Shown one piece after another: positions 24,286-32,460 of a DNA stretch of 51,221 nt. Below the pieces are notes generated by a model that saw only the letters and a list, made by a program, of their open reading frames with translations, ran no database searches and had not been told where the DNA came from. Every line of letters starts with the position of its first letter. Position 1 is the first letter of the stretch. A program made the translations under genes and the position numbers. Source of the DNA: an uncultured Flavonifractor sp. (GTDB lineage Bacteria; Bacillota; Clostridia; Oscillospirales; Oscillospiraceae). The DNA lies in the NCBI GenBank assembly GCA_947384055.1, contig CANDFO010000010.1, forward strand, positions 1 to 51,221. Direction: 5' to 3'.

Positions 24286-25080
24286 ATGTATACCATCGGC
24301 GCATTTTCAAAGCTCTGCCGGATCTCCCCCCGAATGCTCCGGCACTATGACGCGCTGGGGCTGCTGCACCCCGCCCTGGTAGACCCGGAGACCGGCTACC
24401 GCTACTACGACACCGCTCAGCTGGAGCGGGTGGAGCGTATCCGGCGCCTGAGCGCCTACGGCTTTCCGCTGGCCCAGGTACCGGAGCTGCTGGCTCTGGA
24501 CGCCGACACGCTGGCGCTGCACATCCGGGAGCGGCGGCGGGCCGTCTGCAGGGAACTGGCGGAGCTGCAGCTTCAGGTGCGCCGGATGGAAGAAGAATTG
24601 AGACAAATGGAGGATATGGATATGATTTCGGAACGATATCATGTAATTATGCTCAGAGAACCGCCCCGACGGGTGCTGGCCCTGCGGCGCACCGCAGACA
24701 TCCGCCAGATTCACGATTTGATCCAGGATCTGCACAGCCGGATCAAAGAACTGGGTCTCCGCCGAACGGGGCCGGTGCAGCTGGCCCACCTGGGTCAGGA
24801 TTTTGACCCCGAACGCATGGAGCTGGAGGCCCAGGCAGAGGTGGATGGCGACGCGCCTCAGGTCAAAACTCTGCCCGGCGGACTGTACGCCGCCGTTACC
24901 CACACAGGGCCCTATACCGCCATCCGCGACGCTTACGGTGCGCTTTGCTCCTGGGTGGGAGCGCATCCGGAATATCAGGTGTGCGGTCCCGCTCTGGAGC
25001 GGTATCTGAAGGATGAGACCTGCGGCCTTACGCCGGAAAACTTTGAAACGGGGGTAATGCTTCCGGTGGTAAAGTGCTGA
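24286..25080 (+). CDS. MerR-family regulator with GyrI-like effector domain
   Basis: 264 residues from the ATG at 24286 (AAAGGAG, 7-base spacing). The N-terminal winged HTH (MYTIGAFSKLCRISPRMLRHY, written as MYTIGAFSKLC and RISPRMLRHY; 1-70) and a dimerisation coiled coil (about 75-110) are followed by a GyrI-like/BmrR-type ligand pocket (about 120-264). This layout is that of multidrug-sensing activators such as BmrR. Ligand and target genes are unknown; no efflux gene is adjacent, so it may chiefly regulate itself from the 19-bp-spacer promoter. Confidence 0.9.
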   Translation: MYTIGAFSKLCRISPRMLRHYDALGLLHPALVDPETGYRYYDTAQLERVERIRRLSAYGFPLAQVPELLALDADTLALHIRERRRAVCRELAELQLQVRRMEEELRQMEDMDMISERYHVIMLREPPRRVLALRRTADIRQIHDLIQDLHSRIKELGLRRTGPVQLAHLGQDFDPERMELEAQAEVDGDAPQVKTLPGGLYAAVTHTGPYTAIRDAYGALCSWVGAHPEYQVCGPALERYLKDETCGLTPENFETGVMLPVVKC

Positions 25081-25085
25081 ATAAA

Positions 25086-25122
25086 CAGGCGGAGGGTACC
25101 TTGCCGATGGGGTATCCTCCGC
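25086..25122 (+). terminator. Hairpin after the MerR gene
   Basis: GGCGGAGGGTACC pairs with GGGTATCCTCCGCC (about 12 bp with minor imperfections) just after the stop. It has no T-run, so termination is uncertain. Confidence 0.45.
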
Positions 25123-25299
25123 CCTGCCGCACCCGTCTCTCCCCGTTTCCTTTTCGTGCTTTCTCGGCCGCATGGACCATACGAGGAAAAATGCCGTAAA
25201 TCCACAAAAATTTTTGCGAAGAACGGGGAGAAATTCTATGCAATTTGTGGTAGAATGGGGGAAAGACTTCGCCCGCAGAGGGTATGAGGAGGGATCCCC

Positions 25300-26334
25300 A
25301 TGGCAGGACAGCGTGTCCGCATCATCGACATTGCCCAGGAGCTGGGGGTGAGTACCGCCACAGTCTCCAACGTGATCCACGGCAAGACGCAGAAACTCTC
25401 CGGCCAGACCGTGCGCCGGGTGCAGGAGGCGCTGGAGCGGCGCCAATACATCCCCAGCATGGCGGGCATCCTGCTGGCGCAGAACAGCTCCCGCATCGTG
25501 GGCGTGGCAGTCAATCCCCACGAGAAGTACCAGGGGCGCCCTCTGGAGGACGGCTTCATCTCCTCCGCTGTAAGCCATCTGTCCGCCGCCCTGGAGGGGG
25601 CCGGTTATTTTCTGATGGTAAAGGTCACGCAGGATTGGAACGAGATCGCCCGCTTTGCCTCCATGTGGAATATGGAGGGGCTGATTGCCCTGGGTTTCTG
25701 CCGGCAGGATTGTCCGCCCCTCCGGAGACAGCTCCACATCCCCCTGGTGGTCCTTGACGGGGCCCTCTCCGTCCCCGGCCAGGTATGCAGCATGATTGCC
25801 GACGACTATGACGGAGGGGTTCAGATGGGAACCCATTTCCGGGAGCAGGGATATACCCGGGCGCTGTGTGTGGCGGACGGCCGCACCGCCATGGAGAGCG
25901 GGCGCGTTCAGGGTTTCTGCTCTGCGCTGGGGGGCAGGACGGTAGAGGTGCTGGAGGTTCCCACAGAGAGCCAGGCCCGCAGACGGTTCTATGAAAGCCA
26001 TCTGGACCAGCTGTGCTCCTGTCGGGCCATTTTTGCGGTCTCGGACATCTACGCCGCCGAGCTGATGGTGTTTTTGCAGGAGAAGGGCCTGCGCATTCCG
26101 GAGGACCTGGCGGTGGCCGGATTTGACGACAGTCCTCTGTGCCGGCAGGTGTACCCGCCCCTGACCAGCGTACGCCTGGACCAGGAGGAGCGGGCCCGGC
26201 GCGCGGTAGAGCTCCTCCAGCGGCTCAAGGCGGGCGCGGAGGAGGCAGAGACCATCACCCTCCCCGTCGCCTTAGTAAAACGGCGGAGCACGGTCGGGCG
26301 GATACAGCAGAGGAGAGGCCGTCTGTATCCCTGA
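25300..26334 (+). CDS. LacI-family transcriptional regulator
   Basis: 344 residues from the ATG at 25300 (GAGGAGGG upstream). The LacI HTH is clear: RIIDIAQELGVSTATVSNVI (7-26), then a hinge and a periplasmic-binding-protein-like core (about 60-335) with DFxF-like AVAGFDDSPLCRQVYPPLTS near the end. Family members bind sugars or purines. No sugar catabolic gene is adjacent; the next genes are for molybdenum hydroxylase maturation, so the regulated target cannot be named. Confidence 0.92.
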   Translation: MAGQRVRIIDIAQELGVSTATVSNVIHGKTQKLSGQTVRRVQEALERRQYIPSMAGILLAQNSSRIVGVAVNPHEKYQGRPLEDGFISSAVSHLSAALEGAGYFLMVKVTQDWNEIARFASMWNMEGLIALGFCRQDCPPLRRQLHIPLVVLDGALSVPGQVCSMIADDYDGGVQMGTHFREQGYTRALCVADGRTAMESGRVQGFCSALGGRTVEVLEVPTESQARRRFYESHLDQLCSCRAIFAVSDIYAAELMVFLQEKGLRIPEDLAVAGFDDSPLCRQVYPPLTSVRLDQEERARRAVELLQRLKAGAEEAETITLPVALVKRRSTVGRIQQRRGRLYP

Positions 26335-26415
26335 GCTTAGGATGAAGCTGCGGCTGAGTTCTGCTGAAAAAAGTCAGCCGGCGGGACGGGCCCACGAAAG
26401 ACAGGGGGCGCATCT

Positions 26416-27132
26416 GTGGACCTTTGGGAGAGACTGTGTTTGGACCCCCGGCGCCATCGGGTGGTTACGCTGGTAGGCGGCGGAGGCAAAACCACCCTGA
26501 TGTACGCGCTGGCCCGGGAGGTCTGGGAGGCCGGAGGGCGGGCCGCCGTGACCACCTCCACCCATATTCTGCCCCATCCCCGCCTGGCGGCTGTGGACGG
26601 TCTCCGGGTAGAGGAGCTCCGCGCTGTTCTGGACCGGCGCGGGGTCGTCTGCGTGGGCAGTCCCGGTCCGGAGGGGAAGCTCCGTGGCACACCGGGGCTG
26701 GAGGTGGAGCAGATTCCGGCAGACGTAGTGCTGGTGGAAGGAGACGGCGCCCACCACCGCCCGCTGAAGGCGCCAGGGGACCATGAGCCGGTGATTCCGC
26801 CCGGGAGCCGCGCGGTAGTGGCGGCGGCGGGGCTGGACTGCCTGGGAAAACCGGTTCAGGCGGTCTGCCACCGTCCGGAGCGGGTATGCGGCCTGCTGAA
26901 AAAGCGCCCGGATGCCCTGGTGGAGCCGGGAGACGTAGTCCTGCTCCTGTCCAGTCCGCTGGGGGGGCGGAAGGGCGTGGCGCCCCATATGGCCTTCCGG
27001 TGTGCGCTCAACAAGGCGGACCTGGCCCCCAAGGGCGCGGAGGAGATCCGGAGAGGGCTGGAGAGCATGGGCATTCCAACTGCGGTGACATCATTTCAGG
27101 AAAAGGAGCGCGGCGGACAATGCTGGTTTTAA
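26416..27132 (+). CDS. yqeC: Selenium cofactor biosynthesis protein YqeC-like
   Basis: 238 residues from a GTG at 26416 (AGGGGG upstream). A P-loop VGGGGKTTL (20-28) opens the protein; VTTSTHILPHP (about 50-60) and LVEGDGAHHRPLKAP are characteristic of the YqeC family (TIGR03172), which is associated with selenium-dependent molybdenum hydroxylases. It overlaps yqeB by 13 bases. The trio yqeC-yqeB-xdhC is the usual accessory set; no hydroxylase subunits, selD or yedF lie in this window. Confidence 0.87.
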   Translation: MDLWERLCLDPRRHRVVTLVGGGGKTTLMYALAREVWEAGGRAAVTTSTHILPHPRLAAVDGLRVEELRAVLDRRGVVCVGSPGPEGKLRGTPGLEVEQIPADVVLVEGDGAHHRPLKAPGDHEPVIPPGSRAVVAAAGLDCLGKPVQAVCHRPERVCGLLKKRPDALVEPGDVVLLLSSPLGGRKGVAPHMAFRCALNKADLAPKGAEEIRRGLESMGIPTAVTSFQEKERGGQCWF

Positions 27133-27953
27133 TTAAGGGCGCGGGGGACCTGGCCACGGGGACAGCCTGCCGCCTGTACCGGGCGGGGATGCGGGTGGTC
27201 ATGACAGAGCTTCCCCGGCCCACGGCGGTGCGGCGAACAGTGTCCTTCTGCCAGTGCATGTACGACGGGTATACTCAGGTGGAGGGAATCACCGCCCGCC
27301 GTGCGGAAAACCCGTCAGAGGCGGCGGACTGCCTGCGCCGGGGAGAAATCCCCGTATTGCCCGACCCGGAGGCCGGAGTCAGGAAGGCTCTGCCCTTTGA
27401 CGGGGTAGTGGACGCCATTTTAGCCAAAAGGAATTTGGGTACGCGTATAACTGACGCCCCCGTTGTCTTGGCGCTGGGGCCGGGATTTACTGCGGGCCGG
27501 GACTGCCATGGGGTGGTTGAAACCCAGCGGGGGCACGACCTGGGGCGGCTGCTCTGCCAGGGCTCCGCCGCGCCGAATACGGGCGTCCCCGGCGACATCG
27601 GCGGGTATACCGTCCAGCGGCTGATCCGGGCCGGGGCAGAGGGCGTGTTTCATCCCGCGGTCTCCATCGGGGACCAGGTGCGGGAGGGCGATGTGGTGGC
27701 CTGGGTAGACCGTGTGCCGGTCCGCGCCGGAATGTCCGGCACAGTGCGGGGAATGCTCCCCGAGGGGTGCGCCGTGACAAAAGGCATGAAGGCCGGGGAT
27801 ATCGATCCCCGGTGCCAGCCGCGGCACTGCTTTACCGTGTCAGATAAGGCCCGCGCCGTAGGCGGCGGTGTGCTGGAGGGCCTGCTGTACTTTTCCGCCC
27901 GGCACCCCGGCAGCACGAAGGCGGAAGAGGAGGGCCCGCTGTGGAACGGCTGA
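27120..27953 (+). CDS. yqeB: EF2563/YqeB-type selenium-dependent molybdenum hydroxylase system protein
   Basis: 277 residues from an ATG at 27120 inside the end of yqeC. The N terminus MLVLIKGAGDLATGTACRLY resembles a Rossmann strand-turn-helix (GAGDLATG, 7-14). VLALGPGFTAGRDCHGVVET (about 118-137) and the later HPAVSIGDQVREGDVVAW barrel-like segment are typical of TIGR03309/EF2563. Its role in inserting or protecting the labile selenium/molybdenum centre is genetic association only. It overlaps xdhC by 13 bases. Confidence 0.85.
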   Translation: MLVLIKGAGDLATGTACRLYRAGMRVVMTELPRPTAVRRTVSFCQCMYDGYTQVEGITARRAENPSEAADCLRRGEIPVLPDPEAGVRKALPFDGVVDAILAKRNLGTRITDAPVVLALGPGFTAGRDCHGVVETQRGHDLGRLLCQGSAAPNTGVPGDIGGYTVQRLIRAGAEGVFHPAVSIGDQVREGDVVAWVDRVPVRAGMSGTVRGMLPEGCAVTKGMKAGDIDPRCQPRHCFTVSDKARAVGGGVLEGLLYFSARHPGSTKAEEEGPLWNG

Positions 27954-28699
27954 TTTTGTGCGGCGGCGGGCACGTGTCCCTGGAGGTGGCGCATGTGGCC
28001 CCCCGCCTGAACTTTGCGCTGACCGTGGTGGACGATCGGGCGGAATTCGCCAGCCGGAAGCGATTCCCCCAGGCCAGCCGGGTGCTGGCAATGCCCTTTG
28101 AGGAGGCTCTGACTCTGCTGGGCAGCGGGCCGTCGGACTACTTTGTCATTCTCACCCGGGGTCACGCCTATGATACCCTCTGTCTGGAGCACATACTCCG
28201 GGGAGCGTACGCCTATGTGGGAATGATCGGCAGCCGGAACAAGGTGGCCGCCGCCATGCATTATCTGACCGGGAAAGGATTTTCCCGGGAGCAGCTGGCG
28301 GGCGTCCACAGCCCTGTGGGGCTGTCCATCGGGGCCCAGACCCCGGCGGAAATCGCGGTGTCCATTCTGGCTGAGCTGATTCAGGTGCGGGCGGCCCTGG
28401 GTGCGGAGCTCCCGCCGCCGCCGGAGGAGGAGGGCGTTCTGGCGGTCATTGTAAAAAAAACAGGCTCTGCCCCCAGAGGGGCGGGGGCCTGGATGCTGCT
28501 CCGGCCCGACGGCTCCCAGCTGGGGAGCATCGGCGGCGGCGCGGTGGAATATCAGGCCAGGCAGGATGCGCTGGCGCTGTGGCGTGACGGCGGGGACCGC
28601 CTGACCCGGATATATGACCTGTCTCAAGATGCAGCCGAGCTGGGGATGGTCTGCGGAGGGACGCTGGAGGTTCAATTTCAGGTCCGCCGCAGACGCTGA
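27941..28699 (+). CDS. xdhC: XdhC-family molybdenum hydroxylase maturation protein, domains in swapped order
   Basis: 252 residues from a GTG at 27941. The Rossmann (XdhC_C) domain comes first: LILCGGGHVSLEVAHVA (4-20) to about 150. The XdhC_CoxI domain follows: VIVKKTGSAPRGAGAWML (169-186) and SIGGGAVEYQARQDALAL. In classical XdhC the CoxI domain is N-terminal, so this protein is circularly permuted, a form linked with the Se-dependent group. XdhC binds Mo cofactor and helps sulfurate and insert it into xanthine dehydrogenase-like enzymes. Last gene of the trio. Confidence 0.86.
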   Translation: MERLILCGGGHVSLEVAHVAPRLNFALTVVDDRAEFASRKRFPQASRVLAMPFEEALTLLGSGPSDYFVILTRGHAYDTLCLEHILRGAYAYVGMIGSRNKVAAAMHYLTGKGFSREQLAGVHSPVGLSIGAQTPAEIAVSILAELIQVRAALGAELPPPPEEEGVLAVIVKKTGSAPRGAGAWMLLRPDGSQLGSIGGGAVEYQARQDALALWRDGGDRLTRIYDLSQDAAELGMVCGGTLEVQFQVRRRR

Positions 28700-28711
28700 A
28701 AAATTTCGTCC

Positions 28712-28748
28712 CCTCGGGGCACATTTCATAAGCAGGTGTGCCCCGAGG
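28712..28748 (+). promoter_or_regulatory. GC-rich hairpin after xdhC
   Basis: CCTCGGGGCACA (28712-28723) pairs perfectly with 28737-28748; 13-nt loop, no T-run. It sits upstream of the true terminator. Confidence 0.6.
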
Positions 28749-28777
28749 CGGCGGCCATAAGTGAACATCATTCCGTT

Positions 28778-28810
28778 AAGACGGTGCAGCGGTTGCTGCG
28801 CCGTCTTTTT
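28778..28810 (+). terminator. Rho-independent terminator of the yqeC-yqeB-xdhC unit
   Basis: 11-bp stem GACGGTGCAGC (28780-28790) with 28795-28805 (one T-G pair), loop GGTT, then T5. The rest of the gap to 28998 shows no supported gene. Confidence 0.88.
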
Positions 28811-28998
28811 CCTGCGCTTTTGCATGGAATTATGGCAGGCCAGACAGCCTCGTTCCAATTCCTACGGGTCAGGCGCTAACCACAAACCACAATCCCTGTT
28901 TCAAAGAATTGCTTCAGGCGGGCTCAGAAAGAAGTCAGCTGAAATGTACAGGAAAGGAAAACTTCTGCGGCGGATGTGGGACTGTGCTTTGCAAAGTA

Positions 28999-29027
28999 TT
29001 GACTTCCTTGGGGGAGCTGGGTAAGAT
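28999..29027 (+). promoter_or_regulatory. Promoter of phosphoketolase
   Basis: -35 TTGACT (28999-29004), 17-bp spacer, -10 TAAGAT (29022-29027); leader of about 85 bases before the ATG. Confidence 0.78.
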
Positions 29028-29116
29028 ATAGCTGTATCGCGGGCCGGAGAGTCGGTCCTCCGGATATTCCTGCCGGTTCCGGGCCCGCAGACAGAAAAGA
29101 CGAGGGGGATATCACT

Positions 29117-31552
29117 ATGCCGGTCTCCGCCGTAAATAAAAATAAGCGTTCCGCCAAGACTTCCACGCGGATGTCCAAACGGGACCCGCTGACCCGGGAT
29201 GAGCTGAAAAAGCTGGACGGCTGGTGGCGGGCCGCCAACTATCTGGCGGCGGGGCAGCTCTATCTGCTGGACAATCCCCTTCTGAAGGAACCGCTGCGGC
29301 CGGAGCACCTGAAAAAACATTTGGTGGGACATTGGGGAACCGTACCGGGGCAGACCTTTATTTATACGCACCTGAACCGGGTCATAGTAAAAAACGACCT
29401 GAGCATGATCTATGTCTGCGGACCCGGCCACGGGGGGAGCGCTGTGGTGGCCCAGACCTATCTGGAGGGGACTTACAGCGAGGTCTATCCCAACGCCAGC
29501 CAGGACGAAGAGGGAATGCGGCGGCTGTTCCGGCAGTTCTCCTTCCCCGGCGGCCTGGGAAGCCACTGCAATCCCGCCACCCCCGGTTCCATCAACGAGG
29601 GGGGCGAGCTGGGCTACTCTCTGGCCCACGCCTTCGGCGCGGTGATGGACAATCCGGAGCTTATCGCCGCCTGCGTGGTGGGGGACGGGGAGGCGGAGAC
29701 CGGGCCGCTGTCTGCCGCATGGCACTCCAACAAATTTCTGGATCCGGCCACCGACGGGGCGGTGCTCCCCATTCTTCATTTAAACGGCTATAAGATCTCC
29801 AGCCCCGCGCTCTTTGCACGGATCTCCCGGGACGAGGTGGAGGACTTTTTTAAAGGGTGTGGCTGGACCCCCCGTTTTGTGGAGGGGGACGGGCCGGAGC
29901 AGATGCACCAGAAAATGGCTGCCGCCCTGGACTGGGCAGTGCGGGAAATCCAGCGCATTCAATCCGGCGCGCGGGAGCTGGGGGAGACCGGCCGTCCCCG
30001 CTGGCCCATGCTGGTACTGCGCTCCCCTAAGGGCTGGACAGGCCCCAGACAGGTGGGCGGGAAACCGACAGAGGGCTCCTTCCGCTCCCACCAGCTCCCG
30101 CTGGTTCCCCGGCGGGACTGTCCAGAGGACATCCGGGTACTGGAGGACTGGCTGCGCAGCTACCATCCCGAGGAACTCTTTGATGAAAACGGGGCGTTGG
30201 CCCCCTGGCTGCGCAGCTGCTGTCCTCAGGGGGAGCGGCGTATGGGTTCCAACCCCCACGCCAACGGGGGACTGCTCCTGCGGGACCTGCGCACCCCGGA
30301 CTTTACACAGTATGCGCTGGATGTTCCCGCCCCAGGCGCCGTGGAAGCGGAGGATATGGTTCAGTTGGGCAGCTATGTGCGGGACCTGCTGCGGCTCAAC
30401 CGGCAGGCCCGGAATTTTCGGATTTTTTCCCCGGACGAGGCCCTGAGCAACCGCCTGGAGGCGGCGTTCCAGGCCAGCCCCCGCCGCTGGGGAGCCGCCC
30501 GGGAGGAGGGAGACGAGTACCTGGCCCCCGATGGGCGGATTATGGACGCCATGCTCTCGGAGCACATGTGCCAGGGCTGGCTGGAGGGCTATCTGCTCAC
30601 CGGACGGCACGGGTTCTTCAACAGCTATGAGGGGTTTATCCGCATTGTGGATTCCATGGCCGCCCAGTTCGCCAAGTGGCTGAAGGTGGCCGGCCAGCTC
30701 CCCTGGCGTCACGACATCGCTTCGCTGAACTATGTACTCTCTTCCAATGTATGGCAGCAGGACCACAACGGCTTTACCCACCAGGACCCGGGATTTCTGG
30801 ACCATGTGGCCAACAAAAAGGCCGATGTGGTACGGCTCTATCTGCCTCCCGACGGCAACTGCCTCCTGTCGGTCTTTGACCACTGCATCAAAAGCCGGAA
30901 CTATATCAACGTCATGGTGACGTCCAAGCACATGCGTCCCCAGTGGCTGACCATGGACGAGGCTATCAAGCACTGCACCCACGGCATCGGTATCTGGCAG
31001 TGGGCCTCCAATGACCAGGGGGCGGAGCCCGATGTGGTGCTGGCCTGCTGTGGGGAGACGCCCACGCTGGAGACTCTCGCCGCCGTGACCATCCTGCGCC
31101 GCTGCCTGCCGGAGGTCAAGGTGCGGGTGGTAAACGTGGTGGACCTGATGAAGCTGCAGCCCCATACGGAGCATCCCCACGGTCTCACCGACGAGGACTA
31201 CGATGTGCTGTTTACCACCGACAAGCCCATTATTTTTGCCTTTCACGGCTACCCTACCCTGGTTCATGAGCTCACCTATCGCCGGCACAACAAAAACCTT
31301 CACGTGCGGGGCTACAAAGAGGAAGGGGCTGTCACCACCCCCTTTGACATGCGGGTACAGAACAATATTGACCGTTTTGACCTGGTGATTGACACGGTCA
31401 AGCGCCTGCCCCAGCTTGGCAACCGGGGAGCGTTCCTGATTCAGCTGATGAAAGACAAGCTGGTGGAGCACCGCCAGTACATCACGGTTTACGGAGAGGA
31501 CATGCCGGAGATTCTGGCCTGGCAGTGGAATGACGGCAAAGGCAACCCATAA
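29117..31552 (+). CDS. xfp: Xylulose-5-phosphate/fructose-6-phosphate phosphoketolase
   Basis: 811 residues; thiamine-diphosphate enzyme that cleaves xylulose 5-phosphate (or fructose 6-phosphate) to acetyl phosphate and glyceraldehyde 3-phosphate (or erythrose 4-phosphate). Family markers: EGGELGYSLAHAFGA (about 163-177), the ThDP motif VVGDGEAETGPLS (about 188-200), and the C-terminal ENKEL-type ends replaced by AVTTPFDMRVQNNIDRFDL. The N terminus has a 25-residue basic extension before the conserved start of the first domain. A single-gene unit with its own promoter. Confidence 0.95.
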   Translation: MPVSAVNKNKRSAKTSTRMSKRDPLTRDELKKLDGWWRAANYLAAGQLYLLDNPLLKEPLRPEHLKKHLVGHWGTVPGQTFIYTHLNRVIVKNDLSMIYVCGPGHGGSAVVAQTYLEGTYSEVYPNASQDEEGMRRLFRQFSFPGGLGSHCNPATPGSINEGGELGYSLAHAFGAVMDNPELIAACVVGDGEAETGPLSAAWHSNKFLDPATDGAVLPILHLNGYKISSPALFARISRDEVEDFFKGCGWTPRFVEGDGPEQMHQKMAAALDWAVREIQRIQSGARELGETGRPRWPMLVLRSPKGWTGPRQVGGKPTEGSFRSHQLPLVPRRDCPEDIRVLEDWLRSYHPEELFDENGALAPWLRSCCPQGERRMGSNPHANGGLLLRDLRTPDFTQYALDVPAPGAVEAEDMVQLGSYVRDLLRLNRQARNFRIFSPDEALSNRLEAAFQASPRRWGAAREEGDEYLAPDGRIMDAMLSEHMCQGWLEGYLLTGRHGFFNSYEGFIRIVDSMAAQFAKWLKVAGQLPWRHDIASLNYVLSSNVWQQDHNGFTHQDPGFLDHVANKKADVVRLYLPPDGNCLLSVFDHCIKSRNYINVMVTSKHMRPQWLTMDEAIKHCTHGIGIWQWASNDQGAEPDVVLACCGETPTLETLAAVTILRRCLPEVKVRVVNVVDLMKLQPHTEHPHGLTDEDYDVLFTTDKPIIFAFHGYPTLVHELTYRRHNKNLHVRGYKEEGAVTTPFDMRVQNNIDRFDLVIDTVKRLPQLGNRGAFLIQLMKDKLVEHRQYITVYGEDMPEILAWQWNDGKGNP

Positions 31553-31643
31553 GGCGCCTGCTCTGGAGCGCGGGAAGGGAATGTCCCGCTGGAACGGTTT
31601 ATATCATTTCCCCGCGTGCCACACCCGTCTCATAAAAAGGTGT

Positions 31644-31702
31644 TATAGTCAAAGCGGTTCAAAAGGAGCAAATCGCTCCTTTTGAACCCTGCGGCGACTA
31701 TA
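31644..31702. repeat. Short deletion derivative of the hairpin array
   Basis: 59 bp with the same borders (TATAGTC ... GACTATA) and the same 14-bp hairpin (31656-31669 with 31675-31688) as 20946-21137, but lacking the five further hairpins. The outer terminal inverted repeats are absent. Confidence 0.85.
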
Positions 31703-31716
31703 TAATGGGAGGGGTG

Positions 31717-31966
31717 ATGAGAATAGAAGAAATCCGGGCAAGGATATCAGAAATAGAAGCTCAGCGGCATCAGCAGGGAATCCCCACAGTACCTTACAGA
31801 TGCTCAATGCGTATGTGATGGAAAAAGGAATTATCTGTTTGGACTGAAGGAAAATCAGCCGTCTTTACAGGGGGACTTCCGTCTGTTTTTTGAGCATGCG
31901 GATGAAAAGGAACTGGACAGCCTTCAGACTGCGGAGAAGAACGCAGGGCGTGTTGAAACGAAGAGC
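31717..31966 (+). pseudogene. Degenerate transposase fragment (ISAs1-like)
   Basis: An ATG frame reads MRIEEIRARISEIEAQRH, like the N terminus of ISAs1-family transposases, then breaks after 27 codons. In the next frame (from 31781) YLTDAQCVCDGKRNYLFGL and KENQPSLQGDFRLFFEHAD match the DDE core segment around the second catalytic Asp. The first two-thirds of the catalytic region is deleted. It fuses into the 56-bp tandem repeat. Confidence 0.65.
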
Positions 31967-32182
31967 TGCTGCAAACTCCGGTTGACAGTCCGGCAATCGC
32001 AGTTGTTATCCACTACAAGCGCCGCTGCAAACTCTGGTTGGCAGACTGACAATCACAGTTGTTATCCCCTATGGCCGCTGCTGCAAACTCTGGTTGGCAG
32101 TCCGACAATCGCAGTTGCTATCCCCTACGGCCGCTGCTGCAAACTCTGGTTGGCGGACTGACAATCACAGTTGCCTTCCCTA
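31965..32182 (+). repeat. 56-bp tandem repeat, about four copies
   Basis: Units begin at 31965, 32021, 32077 and 32133 (last one incomplete), exactly 56 bp apart. Units 1 and 3 share CAGTCC-GACAATCGCAGTTG-type bases, units 2 and 4 share the ACTGACAATCACAGTTG variant, so the array grew as a 112-bp dimer. Confidence 0.9.
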
Positions 32183-32253
32183 CAACTCCAGCGGGCGGGG
32201 CTCCAACGAAAAGCAAAACGGCACGACCAGCCACCCGATAAGGAACGGACTTT

Positions 32254-32284
32254 AAAAAAGTCTCCCGGAAAAACTCCAGGAGAC
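32254..32284 (-). terminator. Terminator of the polysaccharide operon
   Basis: On the minus strand, a 9-bp stem GTCTCCTGG / CCGGGAGAC (32276-32284 with 32260-32268), 7-nt loop, followed by T6 (32254-32259). It lies about 180 bases after the rfbD stop; no gene is seen between them. Confidence 0.82.
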
Positions 32285-32460
32285 CATAGACTGGATTAAT
32301 AACTATCTTCGGAAAATGTTCGGATTCCGCACTGCGGCGGGGCGTTTTTCTGCCGCTCTTCCTGGCCTCCCCCACGCTCCGCTAAACAGGTTTAGGAAAA
32401 TTTTTGTATTTCTTTTCACAAACTACACTAAAATCTGGGTGGCAGGTTTTCAAACAAGCC

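Noticed and set aside
28811..28998. Gene between the xdhC terminator and the xfp promoter
   Set aside because: Only short frames without ribosome sites occur, and none resembles a known family.
31965..32182. CRISPR-like array
   Set aside because: The 56-bp unit is repeated over its whole length with no variable spacers, and no cas gene is near. It is a simple tandem repeat.
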